Notes under the pieces: generated by a model | Told to the model about the DNA's origin: nothing | Databases searched by the model: none | Seen by the model: the letters and a program-made list of their open reading frames with translations, nothing else | Shown: positions 41,950-49,955 of the stretch, one piece after another | Layout: each line of letters begins with the position of its first letter | Numbering within the stretch: the stretch's first letter is position 1 | Translations under genes and position numbers: made by a program | Assembly (NCBI GenBank): GCA_022827785.1 | Contig: JAJEIM010000025.1 | Span: 1-64,000 of the forward strand | DNA length: 64,000 nt | Direction of reading: 5' to 3' | Origin: Acidimicrobiia bacterium | GTDB lineage: Bacteria; Actinomycetota; Acidimicrobiia; Spongiisociales; Spongiisociaceae

Positions 41950-43578
41950 TCAGGACGGCTTGTCGAGCAGCGAGTTGGCCAGTTCTCTAGCTTCGTCCAG
42001 GGTGTCGGCGTAATGATCCTCGGGTACGCGGCGCAGCACGTCGAACGCCTCAAGGCTGGTCTTGGCATGCCCTTCCAGGCCCATCACGACGCATTCGGTG
42101 TTCTCGGCCATCGCCGTGTCGATCAGCCTCCCCACCAGTTGTGCGGCGCTCGGGTCCACGTAAAGGGTCTCGGAGAAGTCCAGGATCACCACCTCGTGCT
42201 CCCGTATGTCGAGCCCTAGCGAGGTGGTCAGGCGTTTGGCGGATGCGACCGTAAACGTCCCCCGCAGGGAGACCAGCCCCACGCGGGCGGAGAACATATC
42301 GAAGTCGTCGCCGTCGTCATCCAGCAGGTTCCCCAGGAAGGCGGTGTCGAGGAGGGGTACGGATACGATGCTGTCCAGCTCCAGCACCTCGAACTGGCGG
42401 GCGGTGGTCAGGGCGGCCGCGATCAGGCCGATTCCCACCGCGGTTACCAGGTCGACGAACACCGCGAAGCCCACCGTGATCAGCATGACCAGGAAGTGCT
42501 CGCGCTGGATGAACCGGAAGCGGGAGAAGAAGCGCCAGTCGATGATGTCGAAACCCACCTTGGCGAGGATCCCGGCCAGGACGGCGTGGGGTATCCGGTC
42601 GATGTAGCGCCCGATGCCGAGGACCAGCGCCAGGATGATGGCTGCGCAGATCACACCGGACACGCGGGTCCGGCCACCGGCCTTGATGTTGGCCGCGGTG
42701 CCGGTGGTCGCTCCGGCGCCGGGGATGGCGCCGATCAGGCCGGCGACCACGTTCCCCATACCCACCCCGATCAGCTCCCGGTTGGGGTTGTGGTCGTCGC
42801 CGGTCATCGAGTCGGCCACCAAAGCGGTCAGCAGGCTGTTGATGGAGGCGATCAGAGCGATGGTGAGGGCCGGTACGGCGGAAGAAGCGAGCGTGTCGAG
42901 GGTCAGGGAGGGGAACACGATCTCGGGCATGCCGGTGGGGACCGTCCCGATCACGGGAGCGTCGGTGAACACGGTCATGCCCAGCAACGTCCCCACGATC
43001 AACGCCACCACGGAGGCGGGCAGCAGGGTGCGGAGGCGCCGGGGCCAGAGGATGCTGACCCCGATGGCCACCACGCCCAGGATAACGGCGCCGGCGTTGG
43101 CCTTGGGAGCGGCTTCCGGCCACGCCTGGACAGCTGCCAGCGCGCCGCCCTGGGCATGCTCCCTGCCCAGCAGGGGCAGGGTGGTGACGAAGAGGATGAT
43201 CCCGCCCACCCCGGTGGTGAACCCGGACACCACCGGGTACGGGGTGTAGGCCACGTAGCTGCCGAGCCGCAGGGCACCGATCAGGATCTGGAAGATGCCG
43301 GCGAGTACCGCCACGGTAAGGGTCTGGGTCAGGCTCTCGCCGGTGGAGATGAACACCACGGAGATGGCCACGGCCAGGGGCGCGGTCGGGCCGGAGATCT
43401 GGGTGTTGGTGCCTCCGAAGACCGCGGCGAAGAAACCGACCGCGATGGCACCGTACAGCCCGGCGATGGCGCCCAGACCCGATGCCACTCCGAATGCCAG
43501 CGACAACGGCAGAGCAACCACCGCCGCAGTGATGCCTCCGAATGCATCATCCCGGAAGTTGCTCAAGTTGTATTTCAC
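41950..43578 (-). CDS. SulP/SLC26 family anion transporter
   Basis: Membrane transporter of 542 residues with 10-14 hydrophobic segments and a C-terminal STAS domain (about 435-540; VVILDFSETLYVDPSAAQLVGRL). The N-terminus FGGITAAVVALPLSLAFGVASG and GTNTQISGPTAPLAV are SulP signatures. Substrate may be sulfate, bicarbonate or another anion; sequence does not decide. It is on the minus strand inside the otherwise plus-strand rpsP-trmD-rplS region and is divergent from cofG. Confidence 0.9.
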   Translation of the reverse strand: MKYNLSNFRDDAFGGITAAVVALPLSLAFGVASGLGAIAGLYGAIAVGFFAAVFGGTNTQISGPTAPLAVAISVVFISTGESLTQTLTVAVLAGIFQILIGALRLGSYVAYTPYPVVSGFTTGVGGIILFVTTLPLLGREHAQGGALAAVQAWPEAAPKANAGAVILGVVAIGVSILWPRRLRTLLPASVVALIVGTLLGMTVFTDAPVIGTVPTGMPEIVFPSLTLDTLASSAVPALTIALIASINSLLTALVADSMTGDDHNPNRELIGVGMGNVVAGLIGAIPGAGATTGTAANIKAGGRTRVSGVICAAIILALVLGIGRYIDRIPHAVLAGILAKVGFDIIDWRFFSRFRFIQREHFLVMLITVGFAVFVDLVTAVGIGLIAAALTTARQFEVLELDSIVSVPLLDTAFLGNLLDDDGDDFDMFSARVGLVSLRGTFTVASAKRLTTSLGLDIREHEVVILDFSETLYVDPSAAQLVGRLIDTAMAENTECVVMGLEGHAKTSLEAFDVLRRVPEDHYADTLDEARELANSLLDKPS

Positions 43579-43655
43579 GCGCCTTCCACTCTACTCCCCG
43601 GTCTGCCGCGCCCGTACCGAGCTTCCCGCGTGTCCTTCTAAGATTCGTTGCTCGA

Positions 43656-44801
43656 ATGGGCTACCCACTACCTGACCACAGGCTTGCCGTCGACTACATA
43701 GACGGAAGGCTGGATCCCCGGCCGCTGTTCGAGTTCGCGGGGCGGATGCGGGACGACGGGCGGGGACGTACGATCACGTTCAGCCCCAAGGTGTTCGTTC
43801 CGATCACCACCCTCTGCCGGGATGTCTGCACCTATTGCACATTCGCCAAGCCGCCCGGAGCCGGAGGCGATTACCTGACACCGGATGACGTGCTGGCCAT
43901 CACCGAGGCCGGCGCCGCGGCCGGGTGTTACGAGGCGCTTCTCACCCTGGGGGATCGGCCCGAGGAACGCTGGCCGCAGGCACGAGAGTTCCTGCGCTCC
44001 CAGGGATATGACACCACGATCGGCTACGTCCGGGCGATGAGCGAGTTGATCGTGGGGAATACAGGCCTGTTCCCCCATGCCAATCCGGGGAACATGACCC
44101 TTGCCGAGATCGAGGATCTGCGCCCGACCAACGTGTCGATGGGCCTGATGCTTGAGAACATCTCGCCCCGCCTGATGGAGCCGGGGATGCCCCACTACAA
44201 CTGTCCCGACAAGGACCCGGCAGTCCGGATGGAGACGATCGAGGCCGCCGGCGCGGCCCGAGTCCCGTTCACGACCGGAATCCTGGTCGGGATCGGCGAG
44301 ACCACTCCCGAGATCGTCGACAGCCTGTTCGCCATCCGCGAGTTACATGCCCGCTGGGGCCATATCCAGGAGGTCATCATCCAGAATTTCCGGGCCAAGG
44401 CGGACACTTTGATGCGTAGATCGGCTGAGCCCGTACCGGAGTGGTTCGCCCGCGTTGTGGCCGTGGCTCGCTGGATCCTCGGACCGGAGATGAACCTGCA
44501 GGTGCCCCCCAACCTCACCGAGCGGTACGAGATCTACCTGGAGGCCGGCATCAACGATTGGGGAGGGGTGTCGCCGCTCACGATAGATTGGGTGAACCCG
44601 GAGGCGCCCTGGCCCCATCTCGACGAGTTACGGGCCCGGACGGAGACCCGCGGTTACGAGCTCAGACCCCGACTTCCCGTCTATCCCGAGTTCATCGACG
44701 AGACCTGGATAGACCCCGGCCTGATCGGAAGGGTGGCTGCCGCGACCGACGACCACGGGTACGCTAGGAGGGTGGCGAAAAATGTCCCGTTGGCCCGATA
44801 G
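43656..44801 (+). CDS. cofG: FO synthase subunit 1 (CofG), radical SAM
   Basis: With CofH it makes FO, the deazaflavin core of coenzyme F420. The 381-residue protein has the radical SAM cluster C54-x3-C58-x2-C61 (CRDVCTYC), then LMLENISPRLMEPG and NLTERYEIYLEAGINDWGGVSPLT, typical of CofG. Most actinobacteria fuse CofG and CofH as FbiC; here they are separate. The last 13 or so codons and the stop lie inside a palindromic repeat. TAAGAT at 43639-43644 may be a -10. Confidence 0.93.
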   Translation: MGYPLPDHRLAVDYIDGRLDPRPLFEFAGRMRDDGRGRTITFSPKVFVPITTLCRDVCTYCTFAKPPGAGGDYLTPDDVLAITEAGAAAGCYEALLTLGDRPEERWPQAREFLRSQGYDTTIGYVRAMSELIVGNTGLFPHANPGNMTLAEIEDLRPTNVSMGLMLENISPRLMEPGMPHYNCPDKDPAVRMETIEAAGAARVPFTTGILVGIGETTPEIVDSLFAIRELHARWGHIQEVIIQNFRAKADTLMRRSAEPVPEWFARVVAVARWILGPEMNLQVPPNLTERYEIYLEAGINDWGGVSPLTIDWVNPEAPWPHLDELRARTETRGYELRPRLPVYPEFIDETWIDPGLIGRVAAATDDHGYARRVAKNVPLAR

Positions 44802-44872
44802 TCCGCAGCGAGTCCCGATGTCGAGGCTCGCGGGCCAACCACCTATCCCCGTCTTTTTCGGCACCCTGCTAG
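44764..44872. repeat. palindromic repeat element, copy 2
   Basis: Clear inverted repeat. The outer arms AGGGTGGCGAAAAA and TTTTTCGGCACCCT pair at 13 of 14 positions, the inner arms GTTGGCCCG and CGGGCCAAC pair perfectly, and both ends read CTAG. The left arm encodes the last residues of CofG. Confidence 0.9.
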
Positions 44873-44976
44873 GGAGGGTGGTGACAAATGTCCGTTTGGT
44901 CCGGTAGCCGGCTCCGGAAGCACCGATCAGTGCGTGGCGGGCCGGCCCGCTCCTGTCCTTTTCAGCATGCTCCTAG
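44869..44976. repeat. palindromic repeat element, copy 3
   Basis: Tandem neighbour sharing the CTAG of the previous copy. The left arm CTAGGGAGGGTGGTGACAAA pairs imperfectly with a right arm that reads CTAGGAGCATGCTGAAAAGG on the other strand. It ends 18 bases before the cofH start. Confidence 0.8.
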
Positions 44977-44994
44977 GCGGATGGAGGCATCACT

Positions 44995-46884
44995 ATGACA
45001 TCACGGGTCCGCACCGACATCACATTCTGCCGCCTCCGGCCGGCCCACCAGGTCACGGAGGCAACGGCCGGCACTCGTCGCGCCGAAGGCACCACCTCCC
45101 TCGAATTGCCGTGCCCCGACGAGGGGTCGGTGGCGGCCTGCCTGTCCGGAGGACTGCTACCCGTGTCCGTCGGCGCGGCCGATGAGGGGGTCGCCTCCTG
45201 GGTGGTCCCGCCCCGCGACGCCCTGGATCTGTCGGATCGGGGGGTTGCCGGCTGGCGACTGACGGTGGTCCACACGGACAGCAGGTCTGAGGTGATCGAG
45301 GCCCTGGCGAGAACGGGCGCCGCCTTCCTGCGCACCGGACGCAGCCGGGTGGTCGAGGCCGCCGACATCTGTTGCCTGCCCACCATCGAGGCCCGGCCCT
45401 CGGTGTTCGCAGACTCGGTTGCGGAAGCCGTCGCGGCGGTCGATGAAGGCGCCCGCGACCTCCTGCTTCGAGACTGGGATACCGAGCGGATCGGTGAGCT
45501 CCGGGTGGCCCTGGGCGGCCGGCTGGTCGAGCGGGTGGCAGTGCCCGGCGGGATCACGGTGGACGAGGCTCGGGACTCGCTGTCCGGCGACCTGTTCAAG
45601 GTGTATCTGGATCTGGTCGACGGAGGCGGGTACGCCCGGCCTCGATACACATGGGCGCCGGGGAAGCCGGCCTCCCCTCCTCTCAACCCGCGGAGGCTCT
45701 CGGCGGCCTGGCAGGACGCTCTGTGGACGGACGGAGCCTGGCCCGGGATGGCCCACGCCTCGCCGGAGGTCCGGGCCATACTCGACCGGTCGATCGAGGG
45801 GACGCCGCCCACCGTGCCCGAGACCGCCACGCTCCTTTCGGCTCGCGGCGATGATGTGGACGCCATCGCGGCCGTGGCGGATGTCCTCCGGCGGGAACGG
45901 GTGGGAGAGACCGTCACCTACGTGGTGAACCGCAACATCAACTACACCAACGTCTGTTACTTCCGGTGTGGGTTCTGCGCCTTCTCGAAGGGCCCGCGGA
46001 GCCTGAACCTGCGCGGTGACCCCTATCTCATGTCCATCGAGGAGGTGGTGAACCGCACCACCGAGGCGGCGGCGCGGGGGGCCACCGAGGTGTGCCTCCA
46101 AGGGGGGATACATCCTGCTTTCACCGGTCGCTTCTACGTGGACGTGCTGTCCTCGATCAAGGAGGCGGCACCGGAGATGCACGTCCACGGCTTCACCCCG
46201 CTCGAGGTGTGGCAGGGAGCGGAGACTCTCGGCATGCCGGTCCGGGCGTTCCTGGAGATGCTCAAGGAGGCCGGTCTCGGTACGTTGCCGGGGACCGCTG
46301 CGGAGATTCTCGACGATCGGATCCGGAAGCACCTGTGTCCTGACAAGATCCGCACGTCGCAGTGGGCCGAGGTGATGCTCATCGCCCACGAACTGGGTCT
46401 CAGGTCGACCTCCACCATCATGTTCGGCCACATCGACGACCCCCTGGCGTGGGCCAATCACCTGGAGGTGATCCGGGAGATCCAGCGCCGCACGGGCGGA
46501 TTCACGGAACTGGTGCCGCTTCCGTTCGTGCACATGGGAGCTCCGATCTACCTGCGGGGCCGGGCCCGCCCCGGTCCCACCTGGGACGAGGTGGTCCTGG
46601 TGCATGCGGTCGCACGCCTGGCCCTCGACGGTCTGGTTCCCAACATCCAGGCGTCGTGGGTGAAGCTGGGCATGGACGGCGCGGCCAGGCTCCTGTCGGC
46701 CGGTTGCAATGACTTGGGTGGCACGTTGATGAACGAGACGATCTCGCGGGCCGCGGGAGCGTCGCACGGCCAGGAGGTCGATGCGGCGGAACTCGAGGCG
46801 ACCATCGAGACCGCCGGACGTATTCCTGCCCGGCGCAATACGCTGTACCAGGCGATCGAGGGCCGGGTCCGGCCTCGCATCTGA
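44995..46884 (+). CDS. cofH: FO synthase subunit 2 (CofH) with long N-terminal extension
   Basis: Radical SAM partner of CofG that adds the 4-hydroxybenzyl/tyrosine-derived unit in FO synthesis. The 629-residue protein has C321-x3-C325-x2-C328 (CYFRCGFC) in VVNRNINYTNVC and matches CofH from about residue 236 to the end. Stand-alone CofH proteins are usually near 350-400 residues. Residues 1 to about 235 are extra and I do not recognise them; ATG choice is supported by GGAGG upstream, so the extension is probably real. It contains alternating helix/strand-like stretches including AEAVAAVDEGARDLLLRDW and VAVPGGITVDEA, vaguely barrel-like. Confidence 0.9.
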   Translation: MTSRVRTDITFCRLRPAHQVTEATAGTRRAEGTTSLELPCPDEGSVAACLSGGLLPVSVGAADEGVASWVVPPRDALDLSDRGVAGWRLTVVHTDSRSEVIEALARTGAAFLRTGRSRVVEAADICCLPTIEARPSVFADSVAEAVAAVDEGARDLLLRDWDTERIGELRVALGGRLVERVAVPGGITVDEARDSLSGDLFKVYLDLVDGGGYARPRYTWAPGKPASPPLNPRRLSAAWQDALWTDGAWPGMAHASPEVRAILDRSIEGTPPTVPETATLLSARGDDVDAIAAVADVLRRERVGETVTYVVNRNINYTNVCYFRCGFCAFSKGPRSLNLRGDPYLMSIEEVVNRTTEAAARGATEVCLQGGIHPAFTGRFYVDVLSSIKEAAPEMHVHGFTPLEVWQGAETLGMPVRAFLEMLKEAGLGTLPGTAAEILDDRIRKHLCPDKIRTSQWAEVMLIAHELGLRSTSTIMFGHIDDPLAWANHLEVIREIQRRTGGFTELVPLPFVHMGAPIYLRGRARPGPTWDEVVLVHAVARLALDGLVPNIQASWVKLGMDGAARLLSAGCNDLGGTLMNETISRAAGASHGQEVDAAELEATIETAGRIPARRNTLYQAIEGRVRPRI

Positions 46885-46909
46885 GGGCGAGCGGTCGCCC
46901 GGCCGGTAG

Positions 46910-47018
46910 CTCGGAGGGTACTGAAAATGTTCGGTTGGGCCCCAAGACTCGACAATAGAACACCAGGTCCAGACGCCGCAGGCCGACCTATCACCGTCGT
47001 CTTCGGCACCCTGCCCGG
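46910..47018. repeat. palindromic repeat element, copy 4
   Basis: Left arm GGAGGGTACTGAAAATG and right arm, read on the other strand, GGCAGGGTGCCGAAGACG pair imperfectly over about 35 bases. It lies between the cofH stop and trmD. Confidence 0.8.
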
Positions 47019-47042
47019 GGTCAAGGCGGAAGTGCCCGGTCC

Positions 47043-47708
47043 ATGATCGACGTGGCGGTCATCACGCTGTTCCCCGGGTTCTTCGCCGGCCCGACCGAGG
47101 TGGGCGTGGTCGCGAAGGCCCTCCAGACCGGCGCCATGGCTCTGAGTGTCATCAACCTCCGGGAGTACGGGGTTGGTGTTCACCGCCAGGTCGACGACGC
47201 CCCCTTCGGGGGTGGCGCGGGGATGGTGCTCATGCCCGGGCCGCTGGCCGACGCTGTGGAGAGCCGTCTCCAGTCCCACAAAGTGCTGTTGACACCCGTC
47301 GGCCGGCCGCTCCGGCAGACCGCGCTGGACCGCCTGGCGGGCTACGAGGCGTTGACGCTGGTGTGCGGCCGGTACGAGGGTGTGGACGAGCGATTCGTGG
47401 AGGAGTTCATCGATGAGGAGATCTCGTTGGGTGACTTCGTCCTGGCCGGAGGAGACGCCGCTGCGCTGGCTGTCATCGAAGGCGTGGCCCGCCTGCTTCC
47501 CGGCGTGCTCGGTAACCCCCGTTCGCTCGAGAATGAGTCGTTCCGGGACGGTCTGCTCGGGGAGCCCCAGTACACCCGTCCGGCCGTGTTCAGGGATCGA
47601 TCCGTACCGGAGGTCCTGGTGTCGGGGGACCACGGCCGGATCGACGCCTGGCGAGGGGACCAACGAGTGAGGAGAACCCGGGAGCGGCGCCCCGACCTGC
47701 TCGAGTAG
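47043..47708 (+). CDS. trmD: tRNA (guanine-37-N1)-methyltransferase TrmD
   Basis: Makes m1G37 in tRNA to prevent frameshifting. The 221-residue SPOUT knot protein has ITLFPGFF, RQVDDAPFGGGAGMV, CGRYEGVDER and EISLGDFVLAGGDAAAL. It precedes rplS as usual but is separated from rimM by sulP and cofGH. Confidence 0.95.
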   Translation: MIDVAVITLFPGFFAGPTEVGVVAKALQTGAMALSVINLREYGVGVHRQVDDAPFGGGAGMVLMPGPLADAVESRLQSHKVLLTPVGRPLRQTALDRLAGYEALTLVCGRYEGVDERFVEEFIDEEISLGDFVLAGGDAAALAVIEGVARLLPGVLGNPRSLENESFRDGLLGEPQYTRPAVFRDRSVPEVLVSGDHGRIDAWRGDQRVRRTRERRPDLLE

Positions 47709-47731
47709 GCGACCTTTCCAGCCGTTCCCGT

Positions 47732-47761
47732 TGGAATCAGCGTTCGGAACGGGTTAAACTG
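47732..47761 (+). promoter_or_regulatory. candidate promoter for rplS
   Basis: TTGGAA (47732-47737), an 18-base spacer and TAAACT (47756-47761) make a reasonable promoter in the trmD-rplS gap. A 7-bp inverted repeat (CCGTTCC at 47723, GGAACGG at 47747) spans it. Confidence 0.45.
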
Positions 47762-47850
47762 CCTGCGCTGCTTACCTGTCCGGCAGACCCACGATCTCTC
47801 CAAGCAGCCGGGTCGCGGGACGGCAGGATCGCGATCGTGAGGAGACCTCG

Positions 47851-48192
47851 ATGAACGACCTCCAGTATGTCGAGCGCGCCCATCTGCGCGACGAGGTGCC
47901 GGAGTTCCGGCCCGGTGACACTGTCAAGGTGCATGTGCGCGTGGTCGAGGGCGGCCGGGAGCGTATCCAGATATTCGAAGGAGTGGTGATCGCCCGGGAC
48001 GGCGGCGGCCTTTCCGAGACCTTCACCGTTCGTAAGGTCAGCTTCGGTGTGGGCGTGGAGCGCATCTTCCCGGTTCATGCTCCGATCGTCCAGAAGATCG
48101 AGGTGACTCGCCGCGGGCAGGTCCGCCGCGCCAAGCTCTATTACCTGAGGGGCCGGGTCGGTAGGGCGGCGCGCATCAAGGAGAAGCGGTAG
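47851..48192 (+). CDS. rplS: 50S ribosomal protein L19 (bL19)
   Basis: Ribosomal protein at the subunit interface, 113 residues, with [19 protein letters not shown] and [19 protein letters not shown] characteristic of L19. GAGGAG precedes the ATG. The stop codon TAG coincides with the left end of a palindromic repeat. Confidence 0.97.
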   Translation: MNDLQYVERAHLRDEVPEFRPGDTVKVHVRVVEGGRERIQIFEGVVIARDGGGLSETFTVRKVSFGVGVERIFPVHAPIVQKIEVTRRGQVRRAKLYYLRGRVGRAARIKEKR

Positions 48193-48292
48193 GAGCGCAC
48201 CGAGTGCCCGGTAGGCCCGGCTGGTGACCCGTAACTCGCCTCTGAGTGGACAGCGGGCCGGGCCGCTTCTGCCTTCCCCGGCACCTTCGTAG
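48190..48292. repeat. palindromic repeat element, copy 5
   Basis: Left arm TAGGAGCGCACCGAGTG and, on the other strand, right arm CTACGAAGGTGCCGGGG pair imperfectly; the inner arms GGCCCGGC and GCCGGGCC pair perfectly. It is more diverged than copies 2 and 4. It begins on the rplS stop codon. Confidence 0.7.
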
Positions 48293-48340
48293 ATCCCGGA
48301 TGGCTCCGCACACCGATGGCGGCGTGCTGATCGGCCACGG

Positions 48341-49033
48341 TTGAACTCCCGGCCGGATCCTGTCCCGCAGGCCGGTCCTGACCGGTCCGGAACGGGCGCC
48401 TTCCATCCACAGGGGTACGCCCCGGCGCGACCCCCACCTGGGCGTCGCTCAGCGGCACGGTTCGTACGGGAGGCGATCGGCGTGCTGTTGCTGGCCCTGC
48501 TCGTGGCGATTCTCGTCAAGGTCTTCCTCGTTCAGGCATTCTTCATCCCGTCCGAGTCGATGATTCCCACGCTGGAGATCGATGACCGGGTTTTGGTGAG
48601 CAGGATCGCCTACCTGTTCGATGGTCCGGACCGGGGCGAGGTGATCGTCTTCGACATGCCGATGGAGTACGAGGATCCGCCCGAGCCGATCTGGGAGATC
48701 ATGGTTCGCCATGTCGTCGAGGCGGTCGGCATCCGCGTGGCGCGCGTCGAGGACCTGATCAAGCGCGTGATCGCGGTGGGTGGGGATCGGCTCGAGGTCC
48801 GGAATAACCGGGTGATTGTGAACGGCCTGGTACTGGATGAGCCCTACGTACCGCCCGGCGCGCGGATGGCCGACCTGGGCCCGACCTACATTCCCGACGG
48901 GCACGTGTGGGTGATGGGTGACAACCGTGACAACAGCCGCGATAGCCGGAGTTTCGGGCCGGTGCCGGTCGACACCATCGTGGGCCGGGCATTCATCCGG
49001 TTCTGGCCCCTGTCCCGTCTGGACGGCCTGTAA
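48341..49033 (+). CDS. lepB: signal peptidase I
   Basis: Membrane-bound peptidase that removes signal peptides. The 230-residue protein has one membrane segment (about 44-66), catalytic Ser73 in IPSESMIPT, Lys141 in LIKRVIAVGGDR and the box MGDNRDNSRDSR. The start is TTG. The position after rplS is canonical. Confidence 0.94.
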   Translation: MNSRPDPVPQAGPDRSGTGAFHPQGYAPARPPPGRRSAARFVREAIGVLLLALLVAILVKVFLVQAFFIPSESMIPTLEIDDRVLVSRIAYLFDGPDRGEVIVFDMPMEYEDPPEPIWEIMVRHVVEAVGIRVARVEDLIKRVIAVGGDRLEVRNNRVIVNGLVLDEPYVPPGARMADLGPTYIPDGHVWVMGDNRDNSRDSRSFGPVPVDTIVGRAFIRFWPLSRLDGL

Positions 49034-49155
49034 CCGCGATTCTCCGTGAAGTGGTCAGTAGCTTGGGGGCCGGCGGGTTACCCGGCGGGTTAACAGGTTG
49101 GCTGCGGCCCTTGAGCTTGTTGGACGGCGCGTGTCATTCCGTGTGTTACAAGCTT

Positions 49156-49228
49156 CACTGACCACTGACCACTGACCACTGACCACTGACCACTGACCAC
49201 TGACCACTGACCACTGACCACTGACCAC
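49156..49228. repeat. heptamer tandem repeat, copy B
   Basis: About 10.4 copies of CACTGAC, the same unit as at 88-119, with similar upstream flank (around 49105-49155). The 49034-49308 gap otherwise holds nothing that I can support as a gene. In other actinobacteria rnhB commonly occupies this place. Confidence 0.92.
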
Positions 49229-49308
49229 TTCCGACTGTCACAGCCGGGACGTAGGTTGGATGGACCGGCCGGGCGGCCGCACCGCCGGACCAGGAAGGCT
49301 CCATCCAC

Positions 49309-49656
49309 ATGCCCGCGAGCGAGTTCAGTACTCACAGGCGCCGCTTGGGCGCGTTCGGTGAACGGGTGGCAGCCTCGTTTCTGGAACGTAACGGGATCCG
49401 GGTGCTTGGGAGGAACGTCCGCATCGGCAGGGGAGAGGTCGACCTGGTCGCGGCGGATCGGGCGGGACGGTTCGTGGTGGAGGTGAAGACCGGTATGGAG
49501 ACGCCCGATGAGCACCCCCGGTGGAACTTCACGGACCGCAAGGCACGGCAAGTGATTCGGATGGCTCGTTCGTTAGGTATCCGTCGGGTCGACCTGGTCA
49601 CGGTGGTGGTCGGTGAGGAGGGTGTGGCGGTCGAGTGGCACCCACGGGTCGCCTAG
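49309..49656 (+). CDS. yraN: YraN/UPF0102 family nuclease-like protein
   Basis: The 115-residue protein has the endonuclease-like core of UPF0102: AFGERVAASFLERNG, GEVDLVAADRAG and FVVEVKTG, with the E..D...EVK pattern of restriction-endonuclease-like folds. It sits before comM and dprA, as in many bacteria. Biochemical function is not settled. Confidence 0.92.
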   Translation: MPASEFSTHRRRLGAFGERVAASFLERNGIRVLGRNVRIGRGEVDLVAADRAGRFVVEVKTGMETPDEHPRWNFTDRKARQVIRMARSLGIRRVDLVTVVVGEEGVAVEWHPRVA

Positions 49657-49863
49657 CGGCGCCCCACGCCCGCCGACGCGGCGCCGTTCCTTGTTCCAGC
49701 ATCCCCTGTGCCAGTGCCGGCGCAGGTCAGGGGCCTCGTGGGGCACCACCACGAGGTGATACCGCCCCTTCGGAATGGTCTGCCCGCAACCTCCGCACTC
49801 GTAGGCCTTGAGGGCGGAGGCGGGCTGGACCGGCCGGACGCTCAGCCGCCCAGGAAGGCCCAT
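49573..49863 (-). CDS. conserved actinobacterial zinc-ribbon-like protein
   Basis: This 96-residue product has YECGGCGQTIPKG and RRHWHRGCW, giving CxxC and HxHxxC zinc-ligand candidates, a pattern I recall from small actinobacterial proteins annotated as ATP/GTP-binding. The conserved part is about residues 8-62. The tail overlaps yraN on the other strand by 84 bases and may be unconserved. The start overlaps the preceding 37-codon gene by 22 bases. Function unknown. Confidence 0.65.
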   Translation of the reverse strand: MGLPGRLSVRPVQPASALKAYECGGCGQTIPKGRYHLVVVPHEAPDLRRHWHRGCWNKERRRVGGRGAPLGDPWVPLDRHTLLTDHHRDQVDPTDT

Positions 49864-49955
49864 ACCAGCAGGGCGGCCGTCACGACGATCGCTCCCACCA
49901 CCATCGCCACATCGGCCGCCCGACGCTCCTGCTTGCGGAAGGGGTTGAATCCCAT
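49842..49955 (-). CDS. 37-residue single-helix membrane protein
   Basis: A very short gene reading MGFNPFRKQERRAADVAM followed by a hydrophobic helix (VVGAIVVTAALLVWAFLGG). Positively charged residues before the helix predict the N-terminus inside. Similar tiny proteins precede the zinc-ribbon gene in other actinobacteria as far as I recall. The gene is on the same strand as, and overlaps, 49573-49863, supporting a two-gene unit. Function unknown. Confidence 0.6.
   Translation of the reverse strand: MGFNPFRKQERRAADVAMVVGAIVVTAALLVWAFLGG

Noticed and set aside
49156-49228. CRISPR-like array
   Set aside because: The 7-base units are directly adjacent with no spacers and no cas genes are nearby.
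49090-49551. minus-strand protein with SGQWSVV repeats
   Set aside because: The repeats are simply the translated heptamer microsatellite, and the rest is antisense to yraN.
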